Of a stretch of 64,000 bases of DNA, positions 27,864 to 36,560 are shown one piece after another. Source of the DNA: an uncultured Propionivibrio sp. (GTDB lineage: Bacteria; Pseudomonadota; Gammaproteobacteria; Burkholderiales; Rhodocyclaceae); the NCBI RefSeq assembly GCF_963666255.1, contig NZ_OY762655.1:434001-498000 (forward strand), written 5' to 3'. The notes beneath the pieces were generated by a model. The model searched no databases and was not told the DNA's origin. It was given only the letters and a program-made list of their open reading frames with translations. Numbering within the stretch: position 1 is the first letter of the stretch; each line of letters begins with the position of its first letter. Both the position numbers and the translations under genes were made by a program.

Positions 27864-28391
27864 TTATGGTACGCGCTTCCGTTTGTAACAATATGGCCTG
27901 ATGACCGGTGGGCGTGGGTCGGGAGCACGAATCGCTGGATGAGAAAGCTTTCTCCGGTATCCAGCCTCAAATGCGTACGGGAGTGGATTAAACATTCCGG
28001 CCCCTTCGGCAAAGAAGTTGGTCCACCACTGTAGTGCTTGAGCATTTGCGGGAACTTTACCCTCGCGAATCTTTCGCATCGAGATGACAACGTTGCGATC
28101 CACTAGGAACCGTGCTGGTATGGCAAACGGTAAAGGTAACCAACCGTCACGAACTAACGCAAAAATTGTGGTCGGATTATTGAACGCCACCTTCGCCTTT
28201 AAGCTAGTCCGGCCCGGCGACGCAACTCCATCAACAATTGCATTTTCACCTTCAAGTATCAGATCAAAAGCTGCGGTGTCATCTTTTTCCAGCTGACGGA
28301 TTTCTTCTGCTCCAAGCGGGTGAACGAATGTCGGAACGACCTCGATGCTCCGGCTTTTTTCGAATTCAGCGCGAAATGTAAATGGAGCCAT
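27864..28391 (-). CDS. Possible PIN-like protein (DRNV motif), probably C-terminally truncated
   Basis: A 175-residue protein. The middle contains ARFLVDRNVVISMRKI, a hydrophobic strand ending in D-R-N-V like the first acidic residue of PIN-type nucleases. Then comes WWTNFFAEGAGMFNPLPYAFEAGYRRK, which resembles a motif of uncharacterised island proteins (NPxPYAxEGxxRRxP). After that the sequence turns Pro/Arg-rich (PDPRPPVIRPY) and stops, and the later acidic residues expected of a PIN domain are missing. The gene is therefore probably truncated. Its start overlaps the end of the integrase fragment by 26 bp; the junction of unrelated DNA lies just upstream. Confidence 0.5.
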   Translation of the reverse strand: MAPFTFRAEFEKSRSIEVVPTFVHPLGAEEIRQLEKDDTAAFDLILEGENAIVDGVASPGRTSLKAKVAFNNPTTIFALVRDGWLPLPFAIPARFLVDRNVVISMRKIREGKVPANAQALQWWTNFFAEGAGMFNPLPYAFEAGYRRKLSHPAIRAPDPRPPVIRPYCYKRKRVP

Positions 28392-29013
28392 AAGTTAGAT
28401 ACCCTGACAGTGTTTCCACGGATTGCCGATCCGTTTCTCGAGGCATGCTATCAATAAAAGATTTCAACTCTTGCCAGAGATCAGGATCTAGGTATCGAGT
28501 TATTCGCGGTTTGGCACGACGTGCCCGGTGCCGAGACAGGGACAAGGGGTTGCCGGCCAGGTAGCCAGCATCAACCAGCCAGGAAAACATTACATTCAGA
28601 ATGATCATCGCCTGACGCTGACTTGCTGTCGAGAGCGGACCATAGAACGGGCGCCAGCGCGGATCGTCCCGCGGGTGCTTTCTGCCACCACCAGCCACCC
28701 AGCGCTCGCGCGGTTGTGGGTCAAGCAGGAATTGCTGATAGACCAGAAAATCCTCGTGGGTCAGGGAAGAGAGCGGTTTTCGCAATTGCAGTGTCGACCA
28801 CAGCAGCAGCCGTTCGGCTTCCTTGCGGTAGTTATCAAAGGTGGTCTTGGTCTCGATAAAACGCGCCAACCAAGCGTGAATGGCCTGGAGATCGTTGTTG
28901 GCGGCAATCTGCGAAATACGACCGACCGCACGATTCCGACCCCGGCTACCGTCAAGATCGGCAGGAAGGACGATTTGCTCAACGGGCATCGGTGCGAGCG
29001 GCGAACCGTTCAT
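28366..29013 (-). pseudogene. Tyrosine recombinase, catalytic domain missing
   Basis: Residues 1-190 match a betaproteobacterial tyrosine integrase: core-binding SAM-like domain with FIETKTTFDNYRKEAERLL, LSSLTHEDFLVYQQFL, QAMIILNVMFSWLVDAGYL and KPRITRYLDPDLW. Just after PRETDR, where the catalytic domain (R...H-x-x-R...Y) should begin, the sequence switches to unrelated residues and stops. The join lies near 28425-28435. All catalytic residues are lost, so it cannot recombine DNA. It is divergent from the KfrA-like gene, an arrangement often seen for this integrase type. The truncation probably records insertion or deletion at the right border of the island. Confidence 0.85.
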
Positions 29014-29080
29014 TGTTTTGGCCTGAAAACGTGAATGGGGCTCTCAGTATTCCTGCAACTCAGATGCTACGCAATAATTC

Positions 29081-29100
29081 GACATTATAGTCGTAATGTC
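29081..29100. promoter_or_regulatory. Inverted repeat between integrase fragment and KfrA-like gene
   Basis: GACATTA-TAGTCG-TAATGTC, with perfect 7-bp arms and a 6-bp centre, followed by AAATA. The arm TAATGTCAAA recurs in the island repeat boxes at 18040 and 19588. It could be a KfrA operator or a recombinase core site, since a 6-bp spacer between inverted arms is typical of tyrosine recombinases. Confidence 0.55.
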
Positions 29101-29178
29101 AAATATTAATCTTGAGTCGTTATATTTTCAACGGTTTACGTAGTAGTATTAATTAATCATTCCGTAACCGAGCTCAGT

Positions 29179-30249
29179 ATGAATACCGAAACCGTTACCA
29201 CGCCTGAAATGGCGGTAGAAATTGACCGGCTGCGATTAAATTTTCCCGATACACAGGATCTTTATCACGAGGTGTGTGTTCTGCTGTTCTTCAGGCATGG
29301 CATTACCCCGACCGCGAATAAGCTTTACCAACTGGTGCGCAAGGGCAGTATGTCGGCTCCCACAGAAGCCTTGCGCGCTTTCTGGGCAGAATTGCGGGAA
29401 AAAAGCCGGGTAAGGATTGAACAACCGGATCTTCCCGAAGCATTGAAGATCGCCGCCGGCGAGATGGTGTCCGCTCTATGGAACGAAGCTCGCGCGGCGG
29501 CCGAACAGCAACTAGAGTCTTTGCATCAGGACGCGGCCGAATCGATCCGTATCGCGAAAGATGCACAGCAGAATGCTGAACGGCAAACGCAATCGGTTGA
29601 GCAAGAACTCGATCAAGAGCGTCAAAACCTCCAAACATCCGAAACAAGGGTACTGCAACTCGAAAAGGCGCTATCAGGCCAACAGGCCAGCAACGACGCA
29701 CTAAAGCATCAGCTCGCCAGCGCCGAGCAACAACGCCGTGCGCTCGAAATCTCGCTAGATGATGCGCGCCAGCAATTCGCATCCGAACTGGAAAAGCAGC
29801 GTGACGCGCTCAAACGTTCCGAAGAGCGCCTGGAAGGCACCGAAAAACGAGCACTCCTGGAAATTGATCGGGAGCGGCAATTGGCCTGTCGGGTACAGCA
29901 GGAACTACGACAGCTCCGGCAAACATTTCAGGAGACGCTCGAACGCCACACTGTCGAAACGGCCGGTCAGCAGAAAACGACCGCTGAACTCAGGGAACGG
30001 CTGGGAGTCGCCGACGGATTACTTCAGGCCCAAAAGGAACGCCAGGCAGAGATCGTGGCGCAACTCAACGCATTGCGAGAGCAATTGGGCACATGTAGCA
30101 GTCAAGTTGCGCTGCTCGAACAGGAACTCGCGCTTCGAAACCAGCGAATCAACGCGCTGGAAGCCGAAATTGCCGCTAAGACAGAACAATCCATTCAAGT
30201 AAAGCTGCGTTCCCAGCGAAAAAGAACTCCAACATTTAAACCTGGATAA
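29179..30249 (+). CDS. KfrA-like DNA-binding coiled-coil protein
   Basis: The 356-residue protein has an N-terminal KfrA_N-type helix-turn-helix (about residues 25-130; VCVLLFFRHGITPTANKLYQLVRKGS, LRAFWAEL). A long continuous coiled coil follows (about 110-330, dense in Glu/Gln/Arg/Leu, e.g. QHARQ-like heptads such as RALEISLDDARQQFASEL) and a basic tail (KLRSQRKRTPTFKPG). Plasmid KfrA proteins bind their own promoter and form filaments that help segregation. Chromosomal copies next to integrases, as here, are common in betaproteobacteria. It probably autoregulates through the inverted repeat about 80 bp upstream. Confidence 0.85.
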   Translation: MNTETVTTPEMAVEIDRLRLNFPDTQDLYHEVCVLLFFRHGITPTANKLYQLVRKGSMSAPTEALRAFWAELREKSRVRIEQPDLPEALKIAAGEMVSALWNEARAAAEQQLESLHQDAAESIRIAKDAQQNAERQTQSVEQELDQERQNLQTSETRVLQLEKALSGQQASNDALKHQLASAEQQRRALEISLDDARQQFASELEKQRDALKRSEERLEGTEKRALLEIDRERQLACRVQQELRQLRQTFQETLERHTVETAGQQKTTAELRERLGVADGLLQAQKERQAEIVAQLNALREQLGTCSSQVALLEQELALRNQRINALEAEIAAKTEQSIQVKLRSQRKRTPTFKPG

Positions 30250-30773
30250 TTGTGAATCTACGTCGCCAGCGAGGTTTCTGCGCGGATACACTAAATATTG
30301 TACGATCGCAGGCAAGGTATTTTGAGTTGCCACTAAAACACGAACGACGGTAGTCAGGAGGCTGAAAATGAGGTTTTTTATCGAAGCGTCAGGAAATGCG
30401 TTCAACAATTAGTGAGGCGGACTGAGTCGTCCGCCCAAAACCTCCGATCTAATATGCGCATAATTTGTATTATGTTAAATCAAGACGCGAATCAAAAGAG
30501 CGAAAACTGAATCGGCCCTGCTATCAATTCCTCAAAACGCTGGCGGCGTTTTTCACACTCCGGACGCTTGAGACTCAGGCAATATGGACGACCAACTTCC
30601 CGATCATACCCAAGGGCCGAAATTTGCCCGGAGTTGCAGCTATACATTTGGTTACCAAACCCTAGCTAACGTCACACAGACGTGTTTCACGGCGAGTCGT
30701 AGACTGCGTTCGTTGCTTCAGCATCCCCTGCTGACAATGTTTGACCCTCCCTGACTCATCGCAATGATGAGAT
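30250..30773. other. Intergenic region, nothing coding recognised
   Basis: A perfect stem GGCGGAC-TGAGTC-GTCCGCC at 30416-30435 is the only clear structure. It has no following T-run, so its use as a terminator is doubtful. Small open frames here are not credible. Confidence 0.35.
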
Positions 30774-31040
30774 TTATGTCCCGTGCCATATCGGCGCGGG
30801 ATTTTTTTGTCCGAGGTTCGACCAAGCGTCTTCCTTGATGACTTCGGGCGCGGGCAAAACATCGATCTGCTCCCGCATTTCCTTCCCCGCCTTGAAATGT
30901 GGAGACCATTTTGCCGACACCTGCACATCGATGCCGGTTTTGGGGTTCCTCCGCGTCCGTGGCCGAAAATGGTCAAGACTGAAGCGTCCGAATCCACGGA
31001 TTTCCGCACGCACCCCTGAACCGATTCTCGAACGCCGACC
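30774..31040 (-). pseudogene. IHF/HU-family gene remnant
   Basis: The minus strand encodes [18 protein letters not shown], then [14 protein letters not shown] and [16 protein letters not shown]. This is the DNA-binding beta-arm (R-N-P-x-T-G with the intercalating proline) and C-terminus of an IHF-beta-like protein. The dimerisation helices of the N-terminal ~40 residues are absent: upstream residues are unrelated, and the divergent parB gene starts about 85 bp further on. There is also a 30-residue tail not found in IHF. It is therefore a truncated, probably non-functional copy left by the element that brought kfrA and parB. Confidence 0.65.
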
Positions 31041-31126
31041 CACTGCGTGCTCTGCTCTGATTCCGTGGTTGAAAAAGCCATGATTTAAAGGCAACATGCC
31101 GCCCCTTTTCGCCCCCATAATCGTTC

Positions 31127-32047
31127 ATGATGGCTTTCAAAGACAGCACTGCCCAATTTCAGATCATCAACATCTCATTACTCGACCCGGACCCCGAGCA
31201 CGCACGACGCAATGTCGCAGAGGAGAGTCTCAAAGGGCTCGTCAACTCGATCCAGAAGCTTGGGCTTATTCACCCGATCGTGGTTCGCCCCGCTGCGACA
31301 GAAGGACGTTACACGGTCATCGTCGGCGAACGCCGTCGCCAAGCAGCGATTCGTGCTGGTGAACACGTCGTACCGGTAGTGATCCGCGCATGTGCGGCGG
31401 ATACAGCCCTGGAAGTCCAAGTGTTCGAGAATATCGGTTTAGGGGTCCGCGCTGCCTTGGAACCGCGCGATATGGCGAATGCCATTCAAACGATTGCCGA
31501 GCGATTTGAGACCCCGGAAGCCGCTGCCCAGCATTTTGGCCGTGCCCCGACGTGGCTCGGCCAAGCGACCGCCGCGGCCAATCTGTCCGAGAAAGTCACC
31601 GCCCTGCTCGATTCCGGGAAAATCTCCAGTACCGGAGCTGCCGTGCAACTGGAGCGGCTCACCAAGAAGAACGAAGCTCGCGCGGAAGCGCTAATTGATC
31701 AGATCGAACAACTGCCGGAAGGGGAAAAAGCTTCCAAAAAGGTGGTCGATGACGCCCTGCTGGAGGCAAGCGGACGCAGCAAAAAGGAACAAGAGACACC
31801 AGCGGAGGCTCCTGTTGTAACGACAGCCCCCATCGCGGATTCGCTTCCCGAAGCAAGCGATGTGCGGCCGCCATGGGAAGAAGCCCCGGCGCCCCAGGGC
31901 GTTTCCCCATCCGGCAGCCCTCGCACCAAGGTAAACCCGAGCAAGGTGAAACGAGTCGCCGAACTCCTCGGGCTCAGCGAGGAAAACGAAGAAGACCTTC
32001 TGGTACGGCTCATCGATGAATTTCTGGCACCCAAAGACGCTGCCTGA
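31127..32047 (+). CDS. ParB/RepB/Spo0J-family partition protein
   Basis: The 306-residue protein has the ParB N-terminal CTPase/nuclease-like domain (about 12-105) with GLIHPIVVRP and the GERRRQAA signature, then a helix-turn-helix region (ETPEAAAQHFGRAPTWLGQA). An acidic/Pro-rich linker follows, and a C-terminal helical segment (about 265-306; KVKRVAELLGLSEENEEDLL). No parA gene is present in this stretch, which fits an orphan ParB of the type found on plasmids, ICEs and islands. The start ATG 31127 is directly followed by a second ATG at 31130. Function in segregation or in regulation of the former element is inferred. Confidence 0.85.
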   Translation: MMAFKDSTAQFQIINISLLDPDPEHARRNVAEESLKGLVNSIQKLGLIHPIVVRPAATEGRYTVIVGERRRQAAIRAGEHVVPVVIRACAADTALEVQVFENIGLGVRAALEPRDMANAIQTIAERFETPEAAAQHFGRAPTWLGQATAAANLSEKVTALLDSGKISSTGAAVQLERLTKKNEARAEALIDQIEQLPEGEKASKKVVDDALLEASGRSKKEQETPAEAPVVTTAPIADSLPEASDVRPPWEEAPAPQGVSPSGSPRTKVNPSKVKRVAELLGLSEENEEDLLVRLIDEFLAPKDAA

Positions 32048-32414
32048 ACCAAAAGCGCGGCGACCGCAAAATTGCGGAGGCTCCGCCGCGCACTCTTTGT
32101 CGCATGCTTTTGGGAAACGGACTCGTAACATCCGGGTCGGCCGACGAGCGAAGCTCGGCCATGGCCGACGTTTCCGGACGTATTCGGCCGTGTCAAGGTG
32201 GAACACCCTGTGGGCATTTGCAAGCTGACCGAACGACAGCACCGCAGCCATGTCCAAGCTCCTCGGCATTGACACATGTACCGGTCTTCGAACGTCAATT
32301 TGGCGCGTGCTTCCGCTTACGTCGTTGGCGAATTCAGCTAAACTTGTCGGTTGCTTGGTCTGGGAGATGAACAAGCTGACTCCGGCCAACGAATCGTGGC
32401 GCTTAGGCGATTTC
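32048..32414. other. Intergenic region upstream of btuF
   Basis: A GCGGAG/CTCCGC palindrome near 32074 and an inverted GGCCGA/TCGGCC arrangement near 32138-32165 are visible. I searched this interval by eye for a cobalamin riboswitch (B12 box, GGTG/GCCACTG elements) and found none. An in-frame extension of btuF runs back to 32250 but lacks signal-peptide character. Confidence 0.4.
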
Positions 32415-33308
32415 ATGCATAAATTTTTTGCAGTGCTCTTCTTGGGATTTTTGCCCTCTCTGGCAAACGCCGACGTTTCCGTGCGGGACGACTCCGGCTC
32501 ACAGGTCCGCCTTGCGCGACCTGCCCAGCGAATCATCACACTGGCTCCCCACCTCGTTGAAACAGTATTTGCGGCGGGCGCCGGGGCACAGCTGGTCGGC
32601 ACAGTCGAATACAGCTCATTCCCGGAAGATGCCAAGAAAATTCCCCGGGTCGGAGGCTATTCACGGCTCGATCTCGAAGCGGTGGTTGCACTGAAACCTG
32701 ATTTGGTGGTTGCCTGGCAGAGTGGCAATTCGCCAGCGCATGTTGAAAAGCTGCGTCAATTAGGTCTGCCGATCTATATCTCGCAACCCAACCGGATCGA
32801 AGATATTGCCAGTGAAATCGAGCGTATCGGCGTATTGGCTGGAACGACCACGACGGCCAATGCGAACGCAAAATCCTTTCTCGATCGACTCGCCGGACTA
32901 CGGACTCGCTATGGCGGCCGTCCGACGGTCCGTACGTTCTATCAAGTCTGGCACCGCCCACTCAAGACGATCGGACGGACACAGATCATTTCTAATGTTA
33001 TTCGCATGTGCGGTGGAGAAAACGTCTTCGGCACGCTCGATGTCCTGGCGCCGGAAGTGACCGTGGAAGCCATTCTGGCGGCCAATCCCGAGGCGATCAT
33101 CGCCAGTGGTATGGGCGAGGCTCGCCCCGAGTGGCTCGATGAATGGAAGTCGCGCGCCGGCTTGATGGCCGCACAGCGTCAGAATCTCTTCTTTATTCCA
33201 CCCGATCTCATTCAGCGACATACCCCACGTATTCTGGAAGGTGCTGAGCTGCTGTGTCGGCACCTCGAGACTGTAAGGTCGAGGCGTGTGCCCGGAACAA
33301 CTCGCTGA
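32415..33308 (+). CDS. btuF: BtuF-like periplasmic corrinoid-binding protein of the ABC importer
   Basis: The 297-residue protein starts with a clear signal peptide (MHKFFAVLFLGFLPSLANA) and is a class III periplasmic binding protein. VRLARPAQRIITLAPHLVE opens the first lobe and EAVVALKPDLVVAW is the usual strand-helix block. It should bind cobalamin or cobinamide in the periplasm and deliver it to BtuCD. ATG 32415 is chosen because it begins the signal peptide; ATG 32367 is in frame upstream but would bury it. First gene of btuF-btuC-btuD, with 21 bp to btuC. Siderophore-type binding proteins look similar, but the nearby BtuB-like receptor and two CbiZ proteins favour corrinoids. Confidence 0.85.
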   Translation: MHKFFAVLFLGFLPSLANADVSVRDDSGSQVRLARPAQRIITLAPHLVETVFAAGAGAQLVGTVEYSSFPEDAKKIPRVGGYSRLDLEAVVALKPDLVVAWQSGNSPAHVEKLRQLGLPIYISQPNRIEDIASEIERIGVLAGTTTTANANAKSFLDRLAGLRTRYGGRPTVRTFYQVWHRPLKTIGRTQIISNVIRMCGGENVFGTLDVLAPEVTVEAILAANPEAIIASGMGEARPEWLDEWKSRAGLMAAQRQNLFFIPPDLIQRHTPRILEGAELLCRHLETVRSRRVPGTTR

Positions 33309-33329
33309 CACCGACAACCGAACCTGATC

Positions 33330-34322
33330 ATGCAAACCCGTCGCCGAGCGCTACTAATCCTTGCCACATTGACAGTCCTGGCATTAGCCAGCCTTACCCT
33401 TGCATTGATGCTGGGCAACATCCCGATTTCCCCACGTAACTTGCTGGCGGTTCTGTTGGGTGACGGCAATGATCTGGCAAGAGAGGTTGTGCTTAATCTC
33501 AGGTTGCCGCGTGCGCTTGCAGGACTGGGATGCGGTGGTCTGCTGGCGGTTTCGGGGGCTTTGTTGCAAGTGCTGCTGCGCAATCCATTGGCAGATCCTT
33601 ACGTGCTTGGAATTTCAGGCGGTGCCAGCGTTGGCGCCCTGCTTGTCATGCTCTTCGGCGTCGCCGGCGGCATTGGCGTGAGTTCGGCGGCGTTTCTCGG
33701 CGCGTTTTGTACCATGCTCATCGTTTTCGGTCTTGCTCGCGGCGACGGGAGCTGGACGCAGGCCCGACTATTGTTGACGGGTGTCATCGTCGCTGCCGGA
33801 TGTGGTGCTGCGGTTGCTTTGATGCTTTCAATTGCGCCTGACCACAAGCTGCATGGAATGCTCTTCTGGTTGATGGGCGACCTCTCACAATCCGGAGACT
33901 CCGCATTGATTCTCGGTGCTTTGGTGCTTGTCGTCCTGATTGCTTTGCCGTTCGCCCGAGAACTCAACCTGTTGGCGCGCGGGTCAGATCTCGCGCAGTC
34001 ACTCGGTGTCGAAATCAGGCGTGTGCGTTTCGTCATTTATGTCCTTGCCTCCCTCGCCACGGCTGCCGCAGTCACGCAAGCAGGATCAATCGGATTTGTC
34101 GGTCTGATTATTCCCCACCTCGTCCGATTGGCCATTGGTAACGATCAGCGAGTGCTCTTGCCAGCATCGGCGCTCGCCGGGGGGAGTCTGTTGGTTGTTG
34201 CGGACACGTTGGCACGCACCGTCATCGCACCGCAACAACTGCCGGTCGGCGTTTTGACCGCGCTGATCGGCGTGCCGGTTTTCCTCTTTCTGCTCGCGCG
34301 CGACTCGCAGACGGGAAAGTAA
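33330..34322 (+). CDS. btuC: BtuC-like permease (FecCD family)
   Basis: A 330-residue inner-membrane protein with about ten membrane segments, starting with a helix at 9-30 (LLILATLTVLALASLTLALML). LNLRLPRALAGLGCGGLLAVSG, LADPYVLGISGGASVGAL and GFVGLIIPHLVRL are diagnostic FecCD/BtuC blocks; the last contains the coupling region that contacts the ATPase. It forms the translocation channel for the substrate handed over by BtuF. Only one base separates its stop from the btuD start, so the genes are co-translated. Confidence 0.9.
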   Translation: MQTRRRALLILATLTVLALASLTLALMLGNIPISPRNLLAVLLGDGNDLAREVVLNLRLPRALAGLGCGGLLAVSGALLQVLLRNPLADPYVLGISGGASVGALLVMLFGVAGGIGVSSAAFLGAFCTMLIVFGLARGDGSWTQARLLLTGVIVAAGCGAAVALMLSIAPDHKLHGMLFWLMGDLSQSGDSALILGALVLVVLIALPFARELNLLARGSDLAQSLGVEIRRVRFVIYVLASLATAAAVTQAGSIGFVGLIIPHLVRLAIGNDQRVLLPASALAGGSLLVVADTLARTVIAPQQLPVGVLTALIGVPVFLFLLARDSQTGK

Positions 34323-34323
34323 T

Positions 34324-35103
34324 ATGAGCGCGAATGTACCGCTGTTGGAGCTTAACCACCTCGAAGTGGGGATCGGGGATCGTTGCTTTTGTCGCGATCT
34401 GAATCTCGTCCTGAAACCCGGTGAATGTCTCGCAGTTCTCGGACGCAATGGCGCTGGAAAGTCGACGTTGCTGTCGGTATTGGCCGGTCTGCGTGCGCAG
34501 AATTCCGGCGAGGTGCGAATTGCCGGGAAAACCTACGCCGAACAGGGGAGCCGCCAGGCAGCACTTGTTCGCGGATGGTTGCCACAAGCGCGTCAGGATG
34601 CTTTTGCTGCCACCGTGATGGAGACAGCCATGGCAGGGCGCCATCCGCACCTTGATCGATGGGATTGGGAATCGGAGAAGGATGTCAGCATCGTCCGCGC
34701 ATCGCTGGCCGCCGTCGGCATGGCGCCTATGGAGCAACGCAATATTCTCACGTTGTCCGGAGGGGAAAGGCAGCGTGTGGCTATCGCCGCGCTGCTGGCG
34801 CAGCAGCCTCAATTACTCTTGCTCGATGAGCCAATCGCCCATCTTGACCTGAAACATCAAGTGGCCATGTTGAAACTGTTTGCCAGGGAATCACGCGAGC
34901 GCAATGCAGCAGTCGTGATGGTTCTGCACGAACCGGCATTGGCTCGACGTTTCTGCGATCGTGCATTGCTGGTCCACGGCGACGGAGATGTAGAAGAAGG
35001 AGACATCGCGAGCATGCTGACAGCTGAAAAGCTCTCCGCGTTATTTCAGTATCCACTGGCAACAACCGAATACGGCGGCTATGTCGGTTTCATCCCGCAA
35101 TAG
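34324..35103 (+). CDS. btuD: BtuD-like ABC transporter ATPase
   Basis: The 259-residue ATPase carries Walker A GRNGAGKST (near 40), the signature LSGGERQRVAIAALL (near 143) and Walker B PQLLLLDEPIAHLD (near 160), with the switch histidine in VVMVLHEPALARRF. It powers corrinoid import through BtuC. It is the third gene of the btuFCD operon. The start lies two bases after the btuC stop. A 176-bp gap follows before cbiZ, so cbiZ may or may not share the transcript. Confidence 0.9.
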   Translation: MSANVPLLELNHLEVGIGDRCFCRDLNLVLKPGECLAVLGRNGAGKSTLLSVLAGLRAQNSGEVRIAGKTYAEQGSRQAALVRGWLPQARQDAFAATVMETAMAGRHPHLDRWDWESEKDVSIVRASLAAVGMAPMEQRNILTLSGGERQRVAIAALLAQQPQLLLLDEPIAHLDLKHQVAMLKLFARESRERNAAVVMVLHEPALARRFCDRALLVHGDGDVEEGDIASMLTAEKLSALFQYPLATTEYGGYVGFIPQ

Positions 35104-35279
35104 CGCGACCTCTTCCGTTCGAATGACGATGTTGCGCAAATGGGGCCAAGCGAAGTGACTCACAAAGCGATTGCCCCGCAGACACGATCGCGATCAACAC
35201 CCATGCAGTTGCCAGCGATTGAAATGCGCATGGCACATGCATTCGCCTTTCTCAACAATGACAAAACCATAATCCGGCC

Positions 35280-36110
35280 ATGAATTCTCCTTCAGCCAGT
35301 ATTCCTAAGATGAAGTTCCCCGACCCGGAAATATCGATCCCGGACAATATCCAGGCGACTGTTTCCTTGGTGATTGGCGAGCGTGACAGGTACTGGGAAA
35401 AATCCCTGGTTGTGACGTTTCCAGAGCGTCGCCAGACGCTTTCCACCTATGATGGCTTGGTCGACGCGTTAGCTGTCGTCAATCATTCGGCACATCCATG
35501 CCTATGGAAAACTGTCGGACGGGAATTCATGAATGAGGATGGACGCGGCGGGAAGTCATACGTCGAGCACATCCGTAGAAAATTGGCCGATGACTTTGGC
35601 CTCGACCACGCTTCCATCACAAAAATTGCCACCGCAGTCGACATCGAAAATGTAGCGGTCGTAACCAGAATTTTTGAGCCGATTACTGTCACCGCATTGG
35701 TCACCGCGGGGGTCGAGACGAACGCCGTCAGAGCGGGCACGGACGTGGGTACCTTCATCGAGGGGCAAGAGCCCGCAGGTACGATCAACATCATCTTGCT
35801 GACTAATGCCGTGTTAAGCGTTGGCGCAATGGCGCGCGCAATGGTGACCGCAACGGAGGCAAAGACGGCGGCACTACAGGACCTGGCGATCCCGAGTTGC
35901 TACACCCCAGACGCCCAGGCAACAGGAACGGGTACCGACAGCGTGATTGTCGTATCAGGCGTCGACGGCCCTGCTATCAGTTATACCGGAGGGCATAGCC
36001 GGATCGGAGGAATGATCGGCCAGGCAGTGCGCGAAGGCGTAATCGCAGCACTCGCCAAACACGAGGCATCCGAAAGGGCAAGGACGCTCAGCATCCCGGA
36101 AATCGCGTGA
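35280..36110 (+). CDS. cbiZ: CbiZ adenosylcobinamide amidohydrolase, cytoplasmic
   Basis: The 276-residue protein is a single CbiZ domain. KSLVVTFPERRQTLSTYDG, AVVNHSAHP, the TATEAKTAALQDL block and DSVIVVSG...GGHSRIGGMIGQA are conserved. CbiZ cuts the amide bond joining the aminopropanol (nucleotide-loop) arm to the corrin ring and yields adenosylcobyric acid, allowing salvage and remodelling of foreign corrinoids. No signal peptide, so it acts in the cytoplasm, fitting its place after btuFCD. The ATG at 35280 has a poor ribosome binding site; ATG 35310 is an alternative. It is clearly homologous to the N-terminal part of the exported protein at 45092-46972. Confidence 0.9.
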   Translation: MNSPSASIPKMKFPDPEISIPDNIQATVSLVIGERDRYWEKSLVVTFPERRQTLSTYDGLVDALAVVNHSAHPCLWKTVGREFMNEDGRGGKSYVEHIRRKLADDFGLDHASITKIATAVDIENVAVVTRIFEPITVTALVTAGVETNAVRAGTDVGTFIEGQEPAGTINIILLTNAVLSVGAMARAMVTATEAKTAALQDLAIPSCYTPDAQATGTGTDSVIVVSGVDGPAISYTGGHSRIGGMIGQAVREGVIAALAKHEASERARTLSIPEIA

Positions 36111-36140
36111 TTCTCGATCGCAGTCGCCTCTCGAACATCC

Positions 36141-36560
36141 TCATTTAGCAGTCGGCTGCGTCACAAAGCCGATTCGTGTCAATCCGGCACGCCGTGCGGC
36201 GCTCATCGTCTCGGCAACCGCCTCATAGCGGGTATTCCGGTCGGCCTGCAAATGCATTTCAGCCTTGGCATCCTGGGCGACTGCCATCCGGAATCGCCCT
36301 TCCAGCTGATCGCCGGCAACACGCTCCGCACCCACATAGACCATGCCTTTGGCATCAATAGCCACCTGCAGGTTAAGAGGCTTTTCCGGCATTGGCGTGC
36401 TCGCGGCTCTCGGCAGTTCCACCGGCACGGAATGCGTCATCAGCGGTGCCGTAATAATGAAAATGATCAGTAACACCAGCATCACGTCTACCAGCGGCGT
36501 CATGTTGATTTCTGCCGTTGGCATTTGCGTGCCCGCTGTATTGAATGAGCCGATTGCCAT
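36141..36560 (-). CDS. exbD: ExbD biopolymer transport protein
   Basis: The 139-residue protein has a short cytoplasmic start (PTAEINMTPLVDVMLVLLIIF), one membrane helix at about 22-42 that contains the essential aspartate (LVDVML), and a periplasmic domain. It works with ExbB to energise TonB by the proton motive force. It is the last gene of the riboswitch-controlled operon; the exbB stop directly abuts its ATG. It converges with cbiZ, 30 bp away. Confidence 0.92.
   Translation of the reverse strand: MAIGSFNTAGTQMPTAEINMTPLVDVMLVLLIIFIITAPLMTHSVPVELPRAASTPMPEKPLNLQVAIDAKGMVYVGAERVAGDQLEGRFRMAVAQDAKAEMHLQADRNTRYEAVAETMSAARRAGLTRIGFVTQPTAK

Noticed and set aside
32048-32414. Possible cobalamin riboswitch before btuF
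   Set aside because: No B12 box, GGTG or GCCACTG core elements could be found on either strand.
31691-32635. 314-codon minus-strand open frame across parB and the btuF leader
   Set aside because: Antisense to the convincing parB gene; no domain and no start signal.
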